64,000 nt of DNA from Alviniconcha marisindica (Eukaryota > Mollusca > Gastropoda > Provannidae): contig JABMCL010003179.1 of assembly GCA_018857735.1 (NCBI GenBank), positions 362,001 through 426,000 of the forward strand. Direction: 5' to 3'. This document shows positions 21,695 to 33,514 of this stretch, piece after piece; position 1 is the first letter of the stretch; every line of letters begins with the position of its first letter. A model generated the notes under the pieces. That model was not told the DNA's origin and ran no database searches. It worked only from the letters and a program-made list of their open reading frames with translations. The position numbers and the translations under genes are program-made.

Positions 21695-23130
21695 TCATTG
21701 TTCATATAGTTTAACATTTTCAGGTTTGAAAACGCAACTGTAGCCTTGATTTTCAAGTAAGAAATATTGATTGAGAACATAATTTAAAGCAAGTTTTAAA
21801 TGATGAGAGGTTAGGGACGGTTCATGTGCCTCCATGTAGAGACTTTGGGCAGGAGATGTGCAAAAAACAGCAAATGCGAGACGCAAGCCTTGATGGTGGA
21901 TCAGATCCAATTGCTTTAGAACCAATTGATGGTCCATAAACAATGCATCCGTAATCCAATTTGGAGCAGACTAATGCACAGTACAGGTGTAGCAGGATGA
22001 TATGATCAGTTCCCCAATCAGTATGTCCTACTATTCATAGAATATCCAGAGCTTTCTGACAGGAAGATTTAAGATGTTGTACATGATTTTTAAAAGTAAA
22101 TTTGGTGTCAAAAATCAGGCCAAGAAATTTAGCATATTATTTTAATGGACGTTTTTTCCAGAAGGATGTTAGGGTCCAGGAAAAATCCATACTGTTGGTG
22201 AAAATGAATGCAGACCATCTTTGAAATGGAGAACTTAAAACTGTTCTCTGATACCAAATCTTGAACTTTGTTAACGCACAGCTGCGTAGCCCTTTCCATT
22301 ATGTTCAATGACTTGCCGCACACGCATAGAGCAAAGTCATCCATGACCAAGGAGCAATCTGTACCCTTCAAGACAGCTTTAATAATGTTGTTGATTTTGA
22401 TGCTGAATAGGGCTGGAGACAGGATGCCACCTTGCGTGACCCCCATCTCCTGCTTATGCAGCTCCAACAGAGTGGAGCCTACTCTAACCCTGAAAGAACG
22501 TTCAGACAGGAAGCTCTGAATAAACCTAGGGAGATGGCCCCTGAAACCACAATCCCTGAGGTCTGCCAGAATGCTGTGCTTCCACATTGTGTCATAGGCC
22601 TTCAAAGAAAATGGTTAGGGTGTGCTCTTTTTTGACCAAGGCATCTCTAATAAATGTTTCAAAATGAATGTGGTGATCCAACATACTGTGGTTCTTCCTG
22701 AAACCGCACTGCTTCTCCAAAAGAAGCCCTGCAACTTGAGGGACTACATGAGGCGAGCATTGATCATCCTCTCCATCATTTTACACAAACAGTTGGTTAA
22801 CGCGATAGGTCTAAAGTTGCCAGGTTCCAAGCGGTCTTTACCAGGTCTAAGAATGGGAATAACTACCACTTCACACCACTATGGCAGAAAACAGCCAGAT
22901 TCCCAGACATGGTCATATACCTTCACAACAACAGATAAAGCAGAGTTTGGAAGGTGGGTTAAAAGTTGATAGTGTACCTGGTTCAAACCAGTTGCCGAGT
23001 CATTGGCTCTTTGCAACGACTGCTTCAATTCAGTAATTAAAAAAGGCAGGTTATATTCCTCTCCATTTTTAGAAGAGAAGTCCAGGCATCTTTTTTCTTT
23101 TAATATTTTAATCCTTTAAAATTTGGGAGA
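21695..23130 (-). pseudogene. LINE-A copy 3 reverse transcriptase
   Basis: Pieces in order are RPGKDRLEPGNFRPIALTNC (RT block with RPIALTNC), LKAYDTMWKHSILADLRDCG (block A, catalytic Asp), EMGVTQGGILSPALFSIKIN (block B) and SLVMDDFALCV (block C, where YVDD reads VMDD). The thumb region follows at 21943-21695. The enzyme copies element RNA from a nicked target. The frame is broken between 22605 and 23100. Confidence 0.85.
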
Positions 23131-23559
23131 ATATTATCTGTTGACATTTTTTGGGACAGATTTGTAGCTATTGCTTCTGCCACTTGTTTTTTGTTACTAG
23201 TAAGCTTACGGTCAACCTTTAAATGGTTAACTGGATTAGCTTTGAATAGCTTTTCAGACTGTTTGCATTTGTGTTTTAGAATTTAATTTAGAACAGAAGT
23301 GTCTCCACAAATTCTTCTTTTGTTGTTTAACAACATGACAAGCTTTGGCCCTTAAAAGTTAAAAAAAATTAACATTGCTCAATGATGGGTTTGAAAAAAA
23401 CCTTTTGCTGCACTTTCTTTCTTTAATTGCTTTCTTGCAATTATCATCAAACCATGGAACTTTGAGAAGTTTTTTAGAGAAGCAGGTCTTCAGTATAGTT
23501 TTTTTCTTTTTTTTCTTTTTCTTTTCTTCTTCTGCTGCTTGTATGAGAAGGTCAGTAAC

Positions 23560-24373
23560 CTGACTGGTGTGATCTTTGGCAGATATGACCGCCTCCTCGC
23601 CTCCTCCGTTAGTCCAGAAAGACACTGAGCCTGGAAGGACAGCCAGTCTGCCTTTTTAAAATTCCACCTAGGGGGGTCTTTTTCAACTGTATTGCTGGTA
23701 AGCATTACAGGAAAGTGGTCACTTCCACACAAATCCTCATGTATTTTCCACTCATAGTCTAGGACCAGAGATGGACCACAAATGGAGAGATCCAGTGCGC
23801 AAGTGGAACCGGTGGTAGAATGAATATAAGCTGCATAACTATCATTTAAAATACATAAATCCATTTCTTTAAAGAGGCCCTCCAACATTTGTCCTCTGGT
23901 GTTATAGGACTCATCTCCCCAAACTAAGGAATGACCGCTGAAGTCACCAAAAAGAACAAACAGAGATGGCAGTTGTTCAATGAGGTTAATCAGATAAGTT
24001 TTAACAATGTGATTGGATGGGGGAAGATAAATACTGCAGAAGGTGACGACCTTGTCCAATGTTACCCTTGCAGCCACCAAGGGGTGTTTAAGTGAACCTC
24101 ATTAAATAGATACGAGTTGTTAATGAGCAAAGCTACTCCTCCAGTAGCTCTGTTGTTTAGTGAATTTTTAGTTAGAATACTAAAACCAGTAAATGATAGT
24201 GATTTTGAATCTGTTAAAAATGTTTCCTGCAATCCAACAACAGGTGGTCTATACAGTCTTGCAAGCAGAGTTAGCTCCTCAAAGTTCACTTGAAAACTTC
24301 TGAAGTTCCACTGAATAATGGAATGAGCCATTAATTCAGTTTGGAATAATAGATGATGATTCGATTTCATCAT
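23560..24373 (-). pseudogene. LINE-A copy 3 apurinic-type endonuclease
   Basis: SIIQWNFRSFQVNFEEL and PPVVGLQETFLT (the QE catalytic motif) are followed after a frameshift by FCSIYLPPSNHI, FVLFGDFSGHSLVWGD (GDFN-like, with Asn changed to Ser), STTGSTCALDLSICG and CGSDHFPVMLTSN (the SDH catalytic motif). The linear order matches LINE APE endonucleases, which nick target DNA to prime reverse transcription. Confidence 0.85.
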
Positions 24374-24713
24374 CTGACAAGGCAGAGTATTGGTTAGAGA
24401 GAACTAGGTTCTTCTTCACCTTCCTCTCCCCAATGGGAGGCTGGGGTGGTCTAAGTCCCCTCCTGTCTGGAATCTCAGGGCTGTCATTTGATTCCCCTTT
24501 CCTATCTCCTCTCTTGTTTTTTCTGCCGTCCTCTTGCTCTTTCTGTCTTTTTTCTGCTAATGGTCCATTCTCCTGACTTTTTTTCCAGAAAACTCTCAAA
24601 TATTTTTCATTAAGGGTTAGGCTTTTTTGTATGGCTCTTGTTGAGCAGCTAGGAGATGATAGTTGGTAGGTGGCATGTGCAGCTTGCTGCCATATGGCAC
24701 TGGTATTTGCCAT
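24336..24713 (-). pseudogene. LINE-A copy 3 ORF1 C-terminal or linker segment
   Basis: A 125-codon frame with TYQLSSPSCSTRAIQKSLTL, a very Lys/Glu-rich middle and SNQYSALSDDEIESSS. It overlaps the endonuclease start by 38 bases in another frame, as adjoining ORF1 and ORF2 often do. No domain recognised. Confidence 0.6.
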
Positions 24714-25081
24714 TATGCATTGATATAACTTTTTTTTAATTTTATATTGTATCTGTCCATTCCTTTTTTATATATTTTTTTAACCTGGTATCGATAAATT
24801 AGACGGAATGGTCAACGATACCAGCATGTCCTAGCCTTATGTGCTCTTTTAACAGGGGTAATATTGAAGGGACTAACTCTTCGAAAAAAATTGTCTGATG
24901 TTTGTGTATGTATGTTTTATGCTTGCAAAGTGATTGGTTTTGTAGATTAACTTGACAGAGGGTTGATATATATATATATATATGTGAAAAGAGTTTAGAA
25001 ATGTGTATTTGCTTATGACCTGAGTTTGACTGTCCTGAGGTGACCCTGTGTGGTTGACAGAACATTAAAATCCAATTACTA

Positions 25082-25930
25082 CTACTGCTCCGCCTTCCTC
25101 TGCCTGTCTGAAGCTATTGGCTTGGGTTGCACCTGGGGCTTGCCAGAAGAAGCAAAATGCCTGGGGCGTACAAACCCCTCGATGTCCATCAGGACCCCTT
25201 CCACCCTCACCTTAGTTGGTGTGCCCCTCAATGATGACGAGTCATCTGTTGAAGGCGCAATTTTGGAGGCACCTGCTGAACCCTTGGAGGCCATTTTAGG
25301 GAAATTGGCAGGACCCTTAGAGGCCGTTTTGTAGGGATCAGCTTAACCTGTCGCGGACTTGCACGGTACCCGGGCGTCGGCCAATGCCAGCCCCAACTTC
25401 TTCCCAGAGGAAGCCTGGGTCCCAGCCAATACCAATCCAGGTCAGCCAGAAGTATGCATACTAATCTGAGCAGTCCGAAGTGGACATTCTGAAGATAACC
25501 AAGATAGAGAAGTTTGACACTCCACAGATTGGACTTTTTTCCTGGTGGAAACAACAGCAGAAAAAGATTTTCCGCTAGAGATCCCAGTCGGCATCTTGGC
25601 TTCTTACTGTCTGGTTTCTGGAAGGGAGATGCGTTTTTCAACGTGGATACACTGAATTTTCTTTTCCTTCTTCCAGACAATGAGGCATGGGGTTGCAGTT
25701 AGAGCACAGCTTGGGTCCCTCACAACAACCTTCATGCTTATCCTTTCCACACCACTGACACTTCATGGCAACTTTGCAACATTGGCTCATTTGGCCAAAC
25801 TTGTTGCAGTTGAAGCAATGCATCAGGTTCGGAACAAACAAGGCCACCTTTAGATATCCGACCGTAATCTCCTTAGGCATTTCTGGTGTGTTAAAGTTCA
25901 GAAATAGATTGTCGGTGTGGACCTTCATAC
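25082..25930 (-). pseudogene. LINE-A copy 3 ORF1, zinc-knuckle gag-like region
   Basis: The frame shows NTPEMPKEITVGYLKVALFV, then MHCFNCNKFGQMSQCC (CCHC knuckle with Gln at the His position), KCQWCGKDKHEGCCEGPKLC and CSNC. These are tandem knuckles of Jockey-type ORF1. The downstream Ser/Pro-rich tail (IEGFVRPRHFASSGKPQ) closely follows copy 2. Confidence 0.8.
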
Positions 25931-25935
25931 AATCA

Positions 25936-26821
25936 CATAGACAATAGTTTAAAAATAATACAATGAATCACAGTGCAGTATCACAGGGTAGCAGTTAACA
26001 TGTTTAAATAACATCACTCTGAAATGTGTCTATTTCCCACAGCACTAATTACCACCCCATTTCCATCCTATCCAGTCTCTCCTCCCCCATCACTGCCCCC
26101 TCAAATACACCTTGGCACATTTAGGTCAGGCCCCCCCCCCCCCCCCCCCCCCAACACACAACATACACACATTTCAGATGTCATTCAAAAGGCACACTAC
26201 AGAAGACACAAAAGAATTCTTAAATCTGTCTGTAATACATCTGGGTTGTCTAAACTGAAGATCCAGTGGTTGAGTTACAAATTCCTGGTACAGAAAATAA
26301 TCAGATCTTACATGGGTATGAGGCCCCTCCAGGTGCCTGTGCAGACTGTTCCACATGAACAGCTTATAGAGCATCTTCCACACCAAATGGACCAAGGACA
26401 TAAATATCACAAAGGGAGAAATTCCTGGCAGCAGATGAATCATGCATGGTTATGTTCTGATCGGTTCTTGGCTTTAAAGAAAATAGCCTTCTTGTATTTG
26501 ATCCAAACACATAAAAGATTCAAAAGAACACTTATCAAATATGACAAAACAACAAGCTAATTTTCAGGGTAAGACCTTTTTCAAGGTAAACAAATCTGAA
26601 ACAGAATGAGGCCCAGAGCACTCATGCAGAATCAACAAACAAGGTTACAATTCACTCTGAGGCTAACCTGTAAATGTGTGTATATATGTGTTTATATGTT
26701 GAACCAGTTTCGAGATCTAAGGACTATGTCCGATCTGGAATAAAAATTGGTTCTGTCTTATGCCTGTGCACACCTGTGTCACCAAGTGTGCCTGAAATGT
26801 AGGGTATATATGCCACTGGGG
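25936..26821. other. Intron with C22 homopolymer and an unclassified repeat
   Basis: C22 at 26131-26152 follows a CT-rich stretch. Positions 26497-26590 (ATCCAAACACATAAAAG, AAAGAACAC, CTAATTTTCAGG) are a reverse-complement homologue of the right arm of the hairpin at 40997-41176. A 26140-26560 plus-strand frame has no recognisable domain. Confidence 0.6.
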
Positions 26822-27056
26822 GGTTGTGGGTTGTGGTTTGTGGACACTGTCTTGTGACTTTGTCCATCACTTTCTCCTAAAACATTAAAATGGCTCTCAC
26901 CTTAATGCAGGAATCATTCTGGTGGTGACAGTGTAGTGATAGGTATATAATTTCCCTCTTCCCCCACCTCCATACCCCCTTTCCCCCTTCTCCCCGTCCT
27001 TAATAAGTCTTGCGGTTTCTGTGGACGTTAAGCATCATGTTTACTTACTTAATCCC
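26822..27056 (+). mobile_element. SINE-2 copy, head-truncated, plus orientation
   Basis: GGTTGTGGTTTGTGGACACT, CTTGTGACTTTGTCC, AACATTAAAATGGCTCTCAC, CCCTCTTCCCCC and GACGTTAAGCATCATGTTTA then CTTACTTAA. The same body in reverse order is found at 30441, 30740 and 51054. The tRNA-like head is missing here. Confidence 0.8.
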
Positions 27057-27118
27057 TTTCTGAGAGTTACCATAGGTGATTCAGGTCTTTGTTGTTGTAC
27101 TTGTTTTGTATTTCTAGC

Positions 27119-27495
27119 ACTAATTAACTCCCTTGTATGTTGACTAGCTAAACAACAATTAAATGGTGAAAAATTAAATGTAGACTACTTATCTGCTATT
27201 GGTTGTGGTGTTTTGTTGTGGTGTTTTTGTGTTTGGATCCTGTTTTAGAATGCTAGTAGTAATCCTGGTTTCAGATTTGTTGTTGTTGTTGTTGTTGCCG
27301 TATCTGAATCAAAAACAACTTCTCAAGGGTTTGAAACAGGTGAATAGGACATGATCCCCAGTCAAATTCTTCCAAATACTGGACACCAAAACAACACAAC
27401 AAAACAACACAACCAAAAGCAGATAAGTAGCCTACATTTTTTTTCAAAGTCTTTATTATGTTTAGGAAGTAAACCACCCAAGGAGTTATTTATTA
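27119..27495. mobile_element. Foldback element with about 100-bp inverted arms
   Basis: The left arm (27119 to about 27225) and right arm (about 27383-27495) are imperfect reverse complements. The best-conserved part is GTAGACTACTTATCTGC against GCAGATAAGTAGCCTAC. A (GTT)n tract and GTGTTTGGATCCTGTTTTAG, a string also found near 41172, lie in the loop. No coding sequence. Confidence 0.75.
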
Positions 27496-27804
27496 TTCAA
27501 ATCCGAGAAAACTTGTTCCTTTAAGGGAATAGTGGCTGCAAACTTTCAACATATGAATCTCTCCAGGTTTGTATCTTGTATGATGTCCTACCATATGAAA
27601 ACACTAAATATATATACTGAGTAGATATATATACATTATAAAATTAAAATAAATAAAATAGCAAACTGGGGGTCACTGAGGGATATATTGATGGTCTGAC
27701 AGTTTCAGTCTGAACAACAACTGGAGTGAATTTTTATGGTTATATAAACATTTCTAACCTTTACTTTTGGGTCTGAATAATTTTGTGATTTAAAAAGCAC
27801 TTAC

Positions 27805-27906
27805 CAACAATCCGTCTGTGATAGTTGCTCCCTTTGTCCAGTGATCTTGAAATAATTCCTGATGCATTGTAGAAATTGTGCAGAAAGCTTGAAAAATGGG
27901 GCTTAT
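27805..27906 (-). CDS. CHST15-like: CHST15-like carbohydrate sulfotransferase, exon 4
   Basis: A 102-base exon bounded on the minus strand by TTGGTTTCAG and GTAAGTGC. It encodes two completing bases (giving Asp with the G from exon 3), then KPHFSSFLHNFYNASGI, ISRSLDKGSNYHRRIV, and one base of the next codon. In CHST15 family members the PAPS-binding exon is followed by a helical stretch and then by IIGEASxSTxWDN. The HRRIV-G junction suits the start of that motif, so the next exon should begin with the two bases completing Gly and GEAS-like sequence. Phase agrees with exon 3 (1+2 bases). The family match is weaker here than in exon 3, and the call rests largely on phase, splice sites and position. 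Confidence 0.7.
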
Positions 27907-28237
27907 CTGAAACCAATGGAAAAGTTTAAGGTATTAGACAGTAATGCAGAAGTGTTGCACAAGGCTGACACTCTTTTCTTTGTCTGTTTTTTGTTGTTGT
28001 TTGTTTCTGTCTTTTTTACTGTCAATCAGGGCAATTTCACTTCAAGGAAAGTTTTATTTTAGGCCTTCAAGGCCAAGCAGACAATGCTTACACAAAAATT
28101 CTTATTGTTCATCTAACTTCATTAATTAGGCACTTGCTATGACCAAAACCAATCGACTGAAAACAAAACAGAATTTGTCAGTTAAAAACCATGCTACTCA
28201 AAGATGATGTGCAATATGCTGCTTCACCAGTCAATTC

Positions 28238-28276
28238 TTACATTTAATACTTTATTGTCCTGTAAAAGGAAATTGC
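28238..28276 (-). mobile_element. LINE 3' tail (AATTTCC...ATAAAGTA type)
   Basis: On the minus strand GGCAATTTCCTTTTACAGG then ACAATAAAGTATTAAA. The same kind of tail ends the LINE at 35780-35830 and occurs at 56800-56870. It is typical of Rex1/L2-like elements. Confidence 0.6.
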
Positions 28277-28401
28277 CATATAGCATACCATCTATGTAAC
28301 ATGAAAAATACACAGCAAAAGATGTGTATGTATATATTATACAAACACCCTTGTCAAACAAATTGCACATTATAAAAACAAGTTTTAACAAGGGTATAAA
28401 A

Positions 28402-28540
28402 CATGCATGCCCACCATACACGCACGCATACACAAATATGTACATTGATAGATTAACATACATACATGCATGCACACCATACACGCACGCATACACAAAT
28501 ATGTACATTGATACATTAACATACATACATGCATGCACAA
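28402..28540. repeat. Tandem repeat, 63-bp unit, two copies plus a partial
   Basis: Units start at 28402, 28465 and 28528 with CATGCATGC. Copies 1 and 2 differ at very few positions, so the duplication is recent. Confidence 0.9.
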
Positions 28541-29487
28541 ACACAGTAAAACAACAGCACACACTCATGAGCCCACATGCACATACACTGTCATTAACAG
28601 CTAGGCAGACTTGTGAAAGGCAGTCGATCTAGCCCTCTGCTCCTGGGGCAGGATGCTGACTTTACATGTGCTGGTTTGATTCTCTGGTTCAGAATGGAAT
28701 GAAAGATTACTTGAAATGATTGAGCTTGCACTTTTGGATTTTGTAATGTTTACCTGAGGGATGCAGTTGATATTCTGAGTGAAGGAGATGTGTAGCATCA
28801 GAGCAGATTAGTTGGATCCTGTAACAATTTCTGTACCTTCAACAACCAATAAATATCTATATATCCTCAGCTACCCAAGTCCATCTGCTATACTTTCAAA
28901 CTACCAAGATGGAACATGCATACTATCGCATGCGACATTTGAGCCATACATGCAACATGATGTACCATAATGCAGAATTAAAAACCAACTCCTCAGTAGA
29001 ATTCTCAAGTGTTTCCAAAGCTTCCTTTGCAAAACCAAAACAACACAGACTAACAGTGTTAATGAATGGTGTTTACAATGCATGGCACACTGCACAAAGT
29101 GTAACAGCTGACACAGACATAGACGACATGCCAAGCCACAGCCCACACCACATAACAGACATCATGATGTCAGTGTTGCTGTGGCACACACAAGTGACAG
29201 TGTTCAAGTTACAACTTACAGGCATTCAGCAGTGTAAATGAACTTTGACCACCAAACTCACACTTATCTTATCTTCCAAGCCCTGTCTCATCAATGCAGC
29301 AATTGGACTGATCATAATATTCATGGGGATGTGTATTCTAAATGATTTCTCAGTTTTAATCGTACAACTAATCTCACCATTTGTTCTGTCTCAAATGTGT
29401 TTGACAACCTGTAATGAAATTACAAGTGGATGTTTATTACATGCTTTTTTTAATGTACAGTTTGATACAGTCTGAGACATAAAATGG
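28541..29487. other. Intron sequence, nothing recognised
   Basis: No repeat shared with the rest of the window and no coding signal on the gene strand. Confidence 0.5.
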
Positions 29488-29640
29488 GAGCGGGGATAGC
29501 TCAGTGGTTAGGGCGCCAGACTCATGACTGAAAGGTTGCAGGTTCGAGTCCTGGCAGAAGCAGCAGGAGAATTTTCTTCTCCAGAGTCAACTTTCTGTGC
29601 TGACTCTTATTCTGGTATCCATCCGTTCCACCCCAGTGTT
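29488..29640 (+). mobile_element. SINE-1 copy c, best-preserved tRNA head
   Basis: GGGGATAGCTCAGTGGTTAG (box A), ACTCATGACTGAAAGG (anticodon-arm region with CAT) and GGTTCGAGTCCTGG (box B) form a near-intact tRNA-like promoter. The shared body follows (GTCAACTTTCTGTGCTGACT, CTTATTCTGGTATCC). A free tRNA gene is excluded because the aminoacyl-stem pairing fails and the body follows directly. Confidence 0.85.
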
Positions 29641-30021
29641 ACCGCAGTAAGGCCAGCCCACATTTCAACCTCATCCAACTATAGCAGTCATTCCATTACA
29701 CATGTTTTAGGGTTTTCCCACAGCAAACCCTCAAACCACACGATCACTCAATACCCATAAAATAATTAGATCTGACACAACCTCCCATTAACATACAAAT
29801 GTGCATCTCTTATGCACCAGAACTGAAAAGGACACACTACACTTACATCTAGAGGGTCCCATGGGATGCACTAAAAAATGCCAGGTTATTCCTTTTCCTA
29901 AGTCCAGGCCTCCTGTTCTGACTGACTGAAAATGTGGTCCTATGAATTATCGTCTCAGGTACCTATGCAACAGGATGCACACACTGAGCCATGCAATTTT
30001 TGAACCTCTGCCACAAAACCA

Positions 30022-30310
30022 ACAGGTAAGTAAGCAAGTAACTTGATGTTTTACACCCAGTCAACCTGTATGGTTAGATCAAGGTAAAACACATTTTGTC
30101 AACACACAATAAACACTAAAAATATGTACATGCTAAAACTGGTATACATTCAGATTTAAAAAAAACTGATTTAACAAAAATGATCTGAAAGTTTATATAC
30201 TGCCAATTTATTTATTTTTAATTTCAGAAAGTTAAAGATATTATCCAATGATATGTCCTGAAATGAAATCTGCAGTAATTGTGCCATGAAATGTCAGGTA
30301 CTTTACACTG
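30022..30310 (-). mobile_element. LINE-A copy 4, 3' end only
   Basis: About 290 bases of the LINE-A 3' UTR plus the last codons, ending in GTAAGTAAGCAAGTAAC on the plus strand. It interrupts the repeat block shared with 43.5-44.9 kb. Confidence 0.85.
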
Positions 30311-30440
30311 ACTTTGGTACTCACAAGTAAACATTCTCCAAAACCTCAAGAAACATTCAGGAATACACACATCAGTTCACATCAGCAAGACACAAATACA
30401 CCAGCACACAGCTGACACCAAGGTAACAAACACGTAAATA

Positions 30441-30739
30441 AGTGTGCTTAATGTTCACAGGAACCATAAGGCTTATTAGGGATAGGGAAAAGGGGGTATG
30501 GAGGTGGGGGAAGAGGGAGATTATATACCTATTGCTACACTGTCCCCACCTGAATGACTCTTGCATTAAGATGCATAATGGTGAGACATTTTAATGTTTC
30601 ATTAATTGTGAGGGACAAAGTCACAAGACAGTGTCCACAAACCACAACCTTTTTGAACCAAAAGGAGAGCCAAAGCAGAATGGAGCCAAGGCCCTTCTGC
30701 TTACCAGTCTAACTCCTTACTGCTACACCAAACCAGCTC
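30441..30739 (-). mobile_element. SINE-2 copy b
   Basis: Full body with a decayed tRNA head at the high-coordinate end (box B region GAGCCAAGGCCCTTCTGCTT on plus). It abuts another SINE-2 copy in the same orientation. Confidence 0.8.
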
Positions 30740-31095
30740 ACATTAACAGTAAACATGGTGCTTAACATCCACAGACACCATAAAGCTTATTATGGATGGC
30801 GAGAAGGGGGTAAGTAAGTAACTTGGTGTTTTCAGAGAAAGGGGGAAGGGGGAGATTATATAGTGATCACTGTCACCACCAACATGACTCCTGCATTAAG
30901 ATGGGCAGTGATGAGAGCTATTTTAATGTTTCATTAATTGTGAAGGACAAGGTCTCATTAATTGTGAGGGATGAAGTCACAAGACAGTGTCCACAGACCA
31001 CAACCTTTGAAGAGAAAGGAGAGCCGAAGTGGATTCGAACCGAGGTCCGTCTGCTTACCAGCATAACACCTTACCACTAGGCCAAACCGGCTCAC
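30740..31095 (-). mobile_element. SINE-2 copy c, with intact B box and a LINE-A tail scrap inside
   Basis: The minus-strand head reads GTGAGCCGGTTTGGCCTAGT, GGTAAGGTGTTATGCTGGTA and GGTTCGAATCC, a canonical tRNA A/B-box pair. Near its 3' end lies GTAAGTAAGTAACTTGGTGT (30811-30830, plus), which is LINE-A 3' terminus rather than SINE sequence. A short duplication of TCATTAATTGTGA/GGGA also occurs. Confidence 0.85.
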
Positions 31096-31889
31096 AATAA
31101 ATCATGCCAGCACTTTATATACCCTACATAGTGAGACGCTTTGGTCCTCTGGTTCAGAAACGTTTAATATAAAGATCATGCAAAGAAATTGAGGATTAAG
31201 TTCAGATCTTTCCACAGGTTGTCACTGTGAAGGCTTCCAACATAAAAATAACTTGTGAATTTCAAGCTGTCAAAAAGAGTAAGTAGTAATCAAGGGAGGC
31301 AACTTAAGTTTTGAGTGGTGCACACATTTAATTACAGAATCAGCCTCAGCCATTTGTATTATCCTGTTCTCCATTTGCAATTTGCAAAAGATAAAAGCTT
31401 TCTCCCTTTAGTTGCATGCTGTGGCAGTGAATAAGAAGACAGTATTTCCTCTCACTATTATTTCCTGTGTTCACACTTGTTTTTGAGTACTGTAAGTACA
31501 GAAAATATTTCTCTTTAATCTTTGAAATCATTTGTGTGTCACACATGAACATAACTTTTGCTATAACTACACCTGTTTATTTAAAATTGATGCTAAACAA
31601 AATTTATTTAAAACAAACACTTCATGACAATTATGTTTACTTTGTTATGACTGAATGTTCATTTCTTCATTTGCTGCAATTACGCTTCAGTGTCAGTCTC
31701 TGGTACCTCTTTGCTTAAGAACCAACAGCCCAACGCACTATTTGAGATGCATCTCCAATGACTTACTTTGAAATCTTTTTCCTCCTTCTGATATCTGGGG
31801 GTAGTTACCAGCCACAAGCCATTTTCTGATTAAAAATAAATTTTCTGATGCCCATTCTTTCATCAGCCTACCTGATACCTTATTTTCTA

Positions 31890-33480
31890 TGAAACACAAA
31901 AATACACCTGTCCATTCACATACTGGTCTATGGACAGACAGACCAAACTTTTTCCATACCTGATCATTTTTAGGCTTTATTTCTGGCTAATCACAAGGAC
32001 CTACCTGTTCTCTCGCTCATCGCTGTACATACCCAACAATCTACCTGTTTCTTTACCTACATGTTCATGTTGACACTTTCTGCATGGCTAACCACAAATA
32101 TTTACCTGTCCTTTCATCTACTGGTCTACTTACCTACAGACCTACCAAAAAAGGAACCTACCTGTTCAGTTATATGTTGTCCGTCCAGCTAACCATGAAG
32201 ACCTACCAGTCCTGTCATCTGTTGGCAATATTCCCACAGATCCACCCATTCATCAACTTACCGGTTCATCTCTTTGTTTTCTTTCCAGCTAATCATGAAG
32301 ACTGAAGATGACGTCTACTTACCTGTTGATTATTATGCCCACAGATCCGCCCATTCACCAACCTACCTACTCAACTCTATGCTGTGTTTCCAGCTAATCA
32401 TGAAGACCCATCTGTCCACACACCAGTTGATCAGTATGCCCACAGAGCCACCCGTTTATCAAACTACCTACTCATCTCTGTACTCTCTTTTGGGCTAACC
32501 ACAAAGACCCATCTATTCTGGGCTCTTATGAGATTGGGCACCATAAATAATCTATTACAACTACTCTTTTTTTTCATGGTGCTTTATGTCCACAGAAACT
32601 ATATGGTTTATTTGGGACAGGGGAAGAATGGGATAGGGAATGAGAGCCAAGGCCCACCTATCTGTTCACACATCTCCTGAGCTCTGTTTGTCTACTCATC
32701 TAGTAGTCTGCTTATACCTACAGATCTACCCATTCAACAGCCCACTTTTTCATTTAAATGTTTACTTTTAGTATTACCATGAAGACCTAAATGTCCACTC
32801 ACCTACTGATCTACATACCCATCTATCTATATCCATTCATTACTCTGCATTTTCATCTCTTCTTTCCAGCTAATCACAAAGGTGTACCTGTCCATTCACC
32901 TACTGGTCTACTTGTCCACAGACCTACCCGTTCATCAAGCTACCTGTTCATTTTAATGTTTCCTTCAGGCTAACATGAACATTTACCTGTCCACTCACCT
33001 ACCTGTTTATCAACCTATCTATTCAAGTCAGTTAATTTTCTTCCACCTGTTATTTTTAGTTATTCTGTCTGACCATTTCATGCTTTCTTTATGGCCAACT
33101 ACAAATAGCCACCTGTATACTCACATACTGGTGTATATACCCACAGATCTACCTGTTTGCCAAGCTACCTGTTCATTTAATGTTTCCTTTCTGCCACACC
33201 ATGAAGACTTACCTGTACATTCTCCTACTGGTTTATATACCCAACTCATCTACTGGTCTATGTATACACAGACCTATGTATATATTTCCGCGCTTGTTTT
33301 CCTGGGTACCTGTGCACTCACCTATTGGTCTACACTCCAGCAGATATACATGTCAATCATTATCAAACATGTATATGTTGTCCTACCATGATTCACACCT
33401 ATCCACGCACTTCTTCACTAACATAGTGGTCTATATACCTATACCCGTTCATTAATAAAAGTGTTCATTTCCATTTTTTT
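31890..33480. repeat. Degenerate satellite, about 100-bp unit, roughly 15 copies
   Basis: The core CAGCTAATCATGAAGACCTA (variants CTAACCACAAAG, CTAATCACAAGG) recurs at about 31986, 32089, 32198, 32288, 32393, 32494, 32774, 32870, 32970, 33090 and 33195. Between cores come CACCTACTGGTCTAC and CACAGACCTACCCGTTCA-like blocks. Many units have TTTTCTTTCCAG just before the core, resembling a 3' splice site. Short frames read PANHED/TMKTY-type repeats but are not conserved as protein. Confidence 0.85.
32566..32665 (-). mobile_element. SINE-2 fragment inside the satellite
   Basis: TCATGGTGCTTTATGTCCAC, AGGGGAAGAATGGGATAGGG and GAGAGCCAAGG are SINE-2 tail, body and head scraps with an internal deletion. 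Confidence 0.65.
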
Positions 33481-33514
33481 CATGTTATGGTCTGTACCCA
33501 CCCACATACACCTA

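Larger units (their letters stand above)
20536..25935 (-). mobile_element. LINE-A copy 3, nearly full length (about 5.4 kb)
   Basis: The minus-strand order is ORF1 with zinc knuckles (25930-25082), an ORF1 C-terminal or linker piece (24713-24336), apurinic endonuclease (24373-23560), reverse transcriptase (about 23130-21695), RNase H (21460-20922) and a 3' UTR ending in (ACTT)n at 20540. This order, with RNase H after RT, fits the I/Nimb end of the I-Jockey group. About 350 bases at 24720-25080 break ORF1 and include a (TA)n tract. Many stops and frameshifts make it inactive. Confidence 0.85.
29800..31420. repeat. Diverged duplicate of 43500-44950 (block L1)
   Basis: Matching landmarks in the same order: ATGCACCAGAACTGAAAAGG / ATGCACTAGAACTAAAAAGG; ACACTGAGCCATGCAATTTT in both; AAATATACCAGCACACAGCT-like; TTGGTCCTCTGGTTCAGAAA / TTGGTCTTCTGGTTTGAAAA; TAATTACAGAATCAGCCTCA in both. 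Block L1 has since received a LINE-A tail and two SINE-2 copies. Confidence 0.75.

Noticed and set aside
29488..29560. A tRNA gene with CAT anticodon
   Set aside because: The head is followed by the shared SINE-1 body, and the ends do not form an acceptor stem with the needed partner, so it is a SINE promoter.
31010..31090. A tRNA gene on the minus strand with perfect A and B boxes
   Set aside because: The same head occurs on every SINE-2 copy and is followed by the SINE-2 body.
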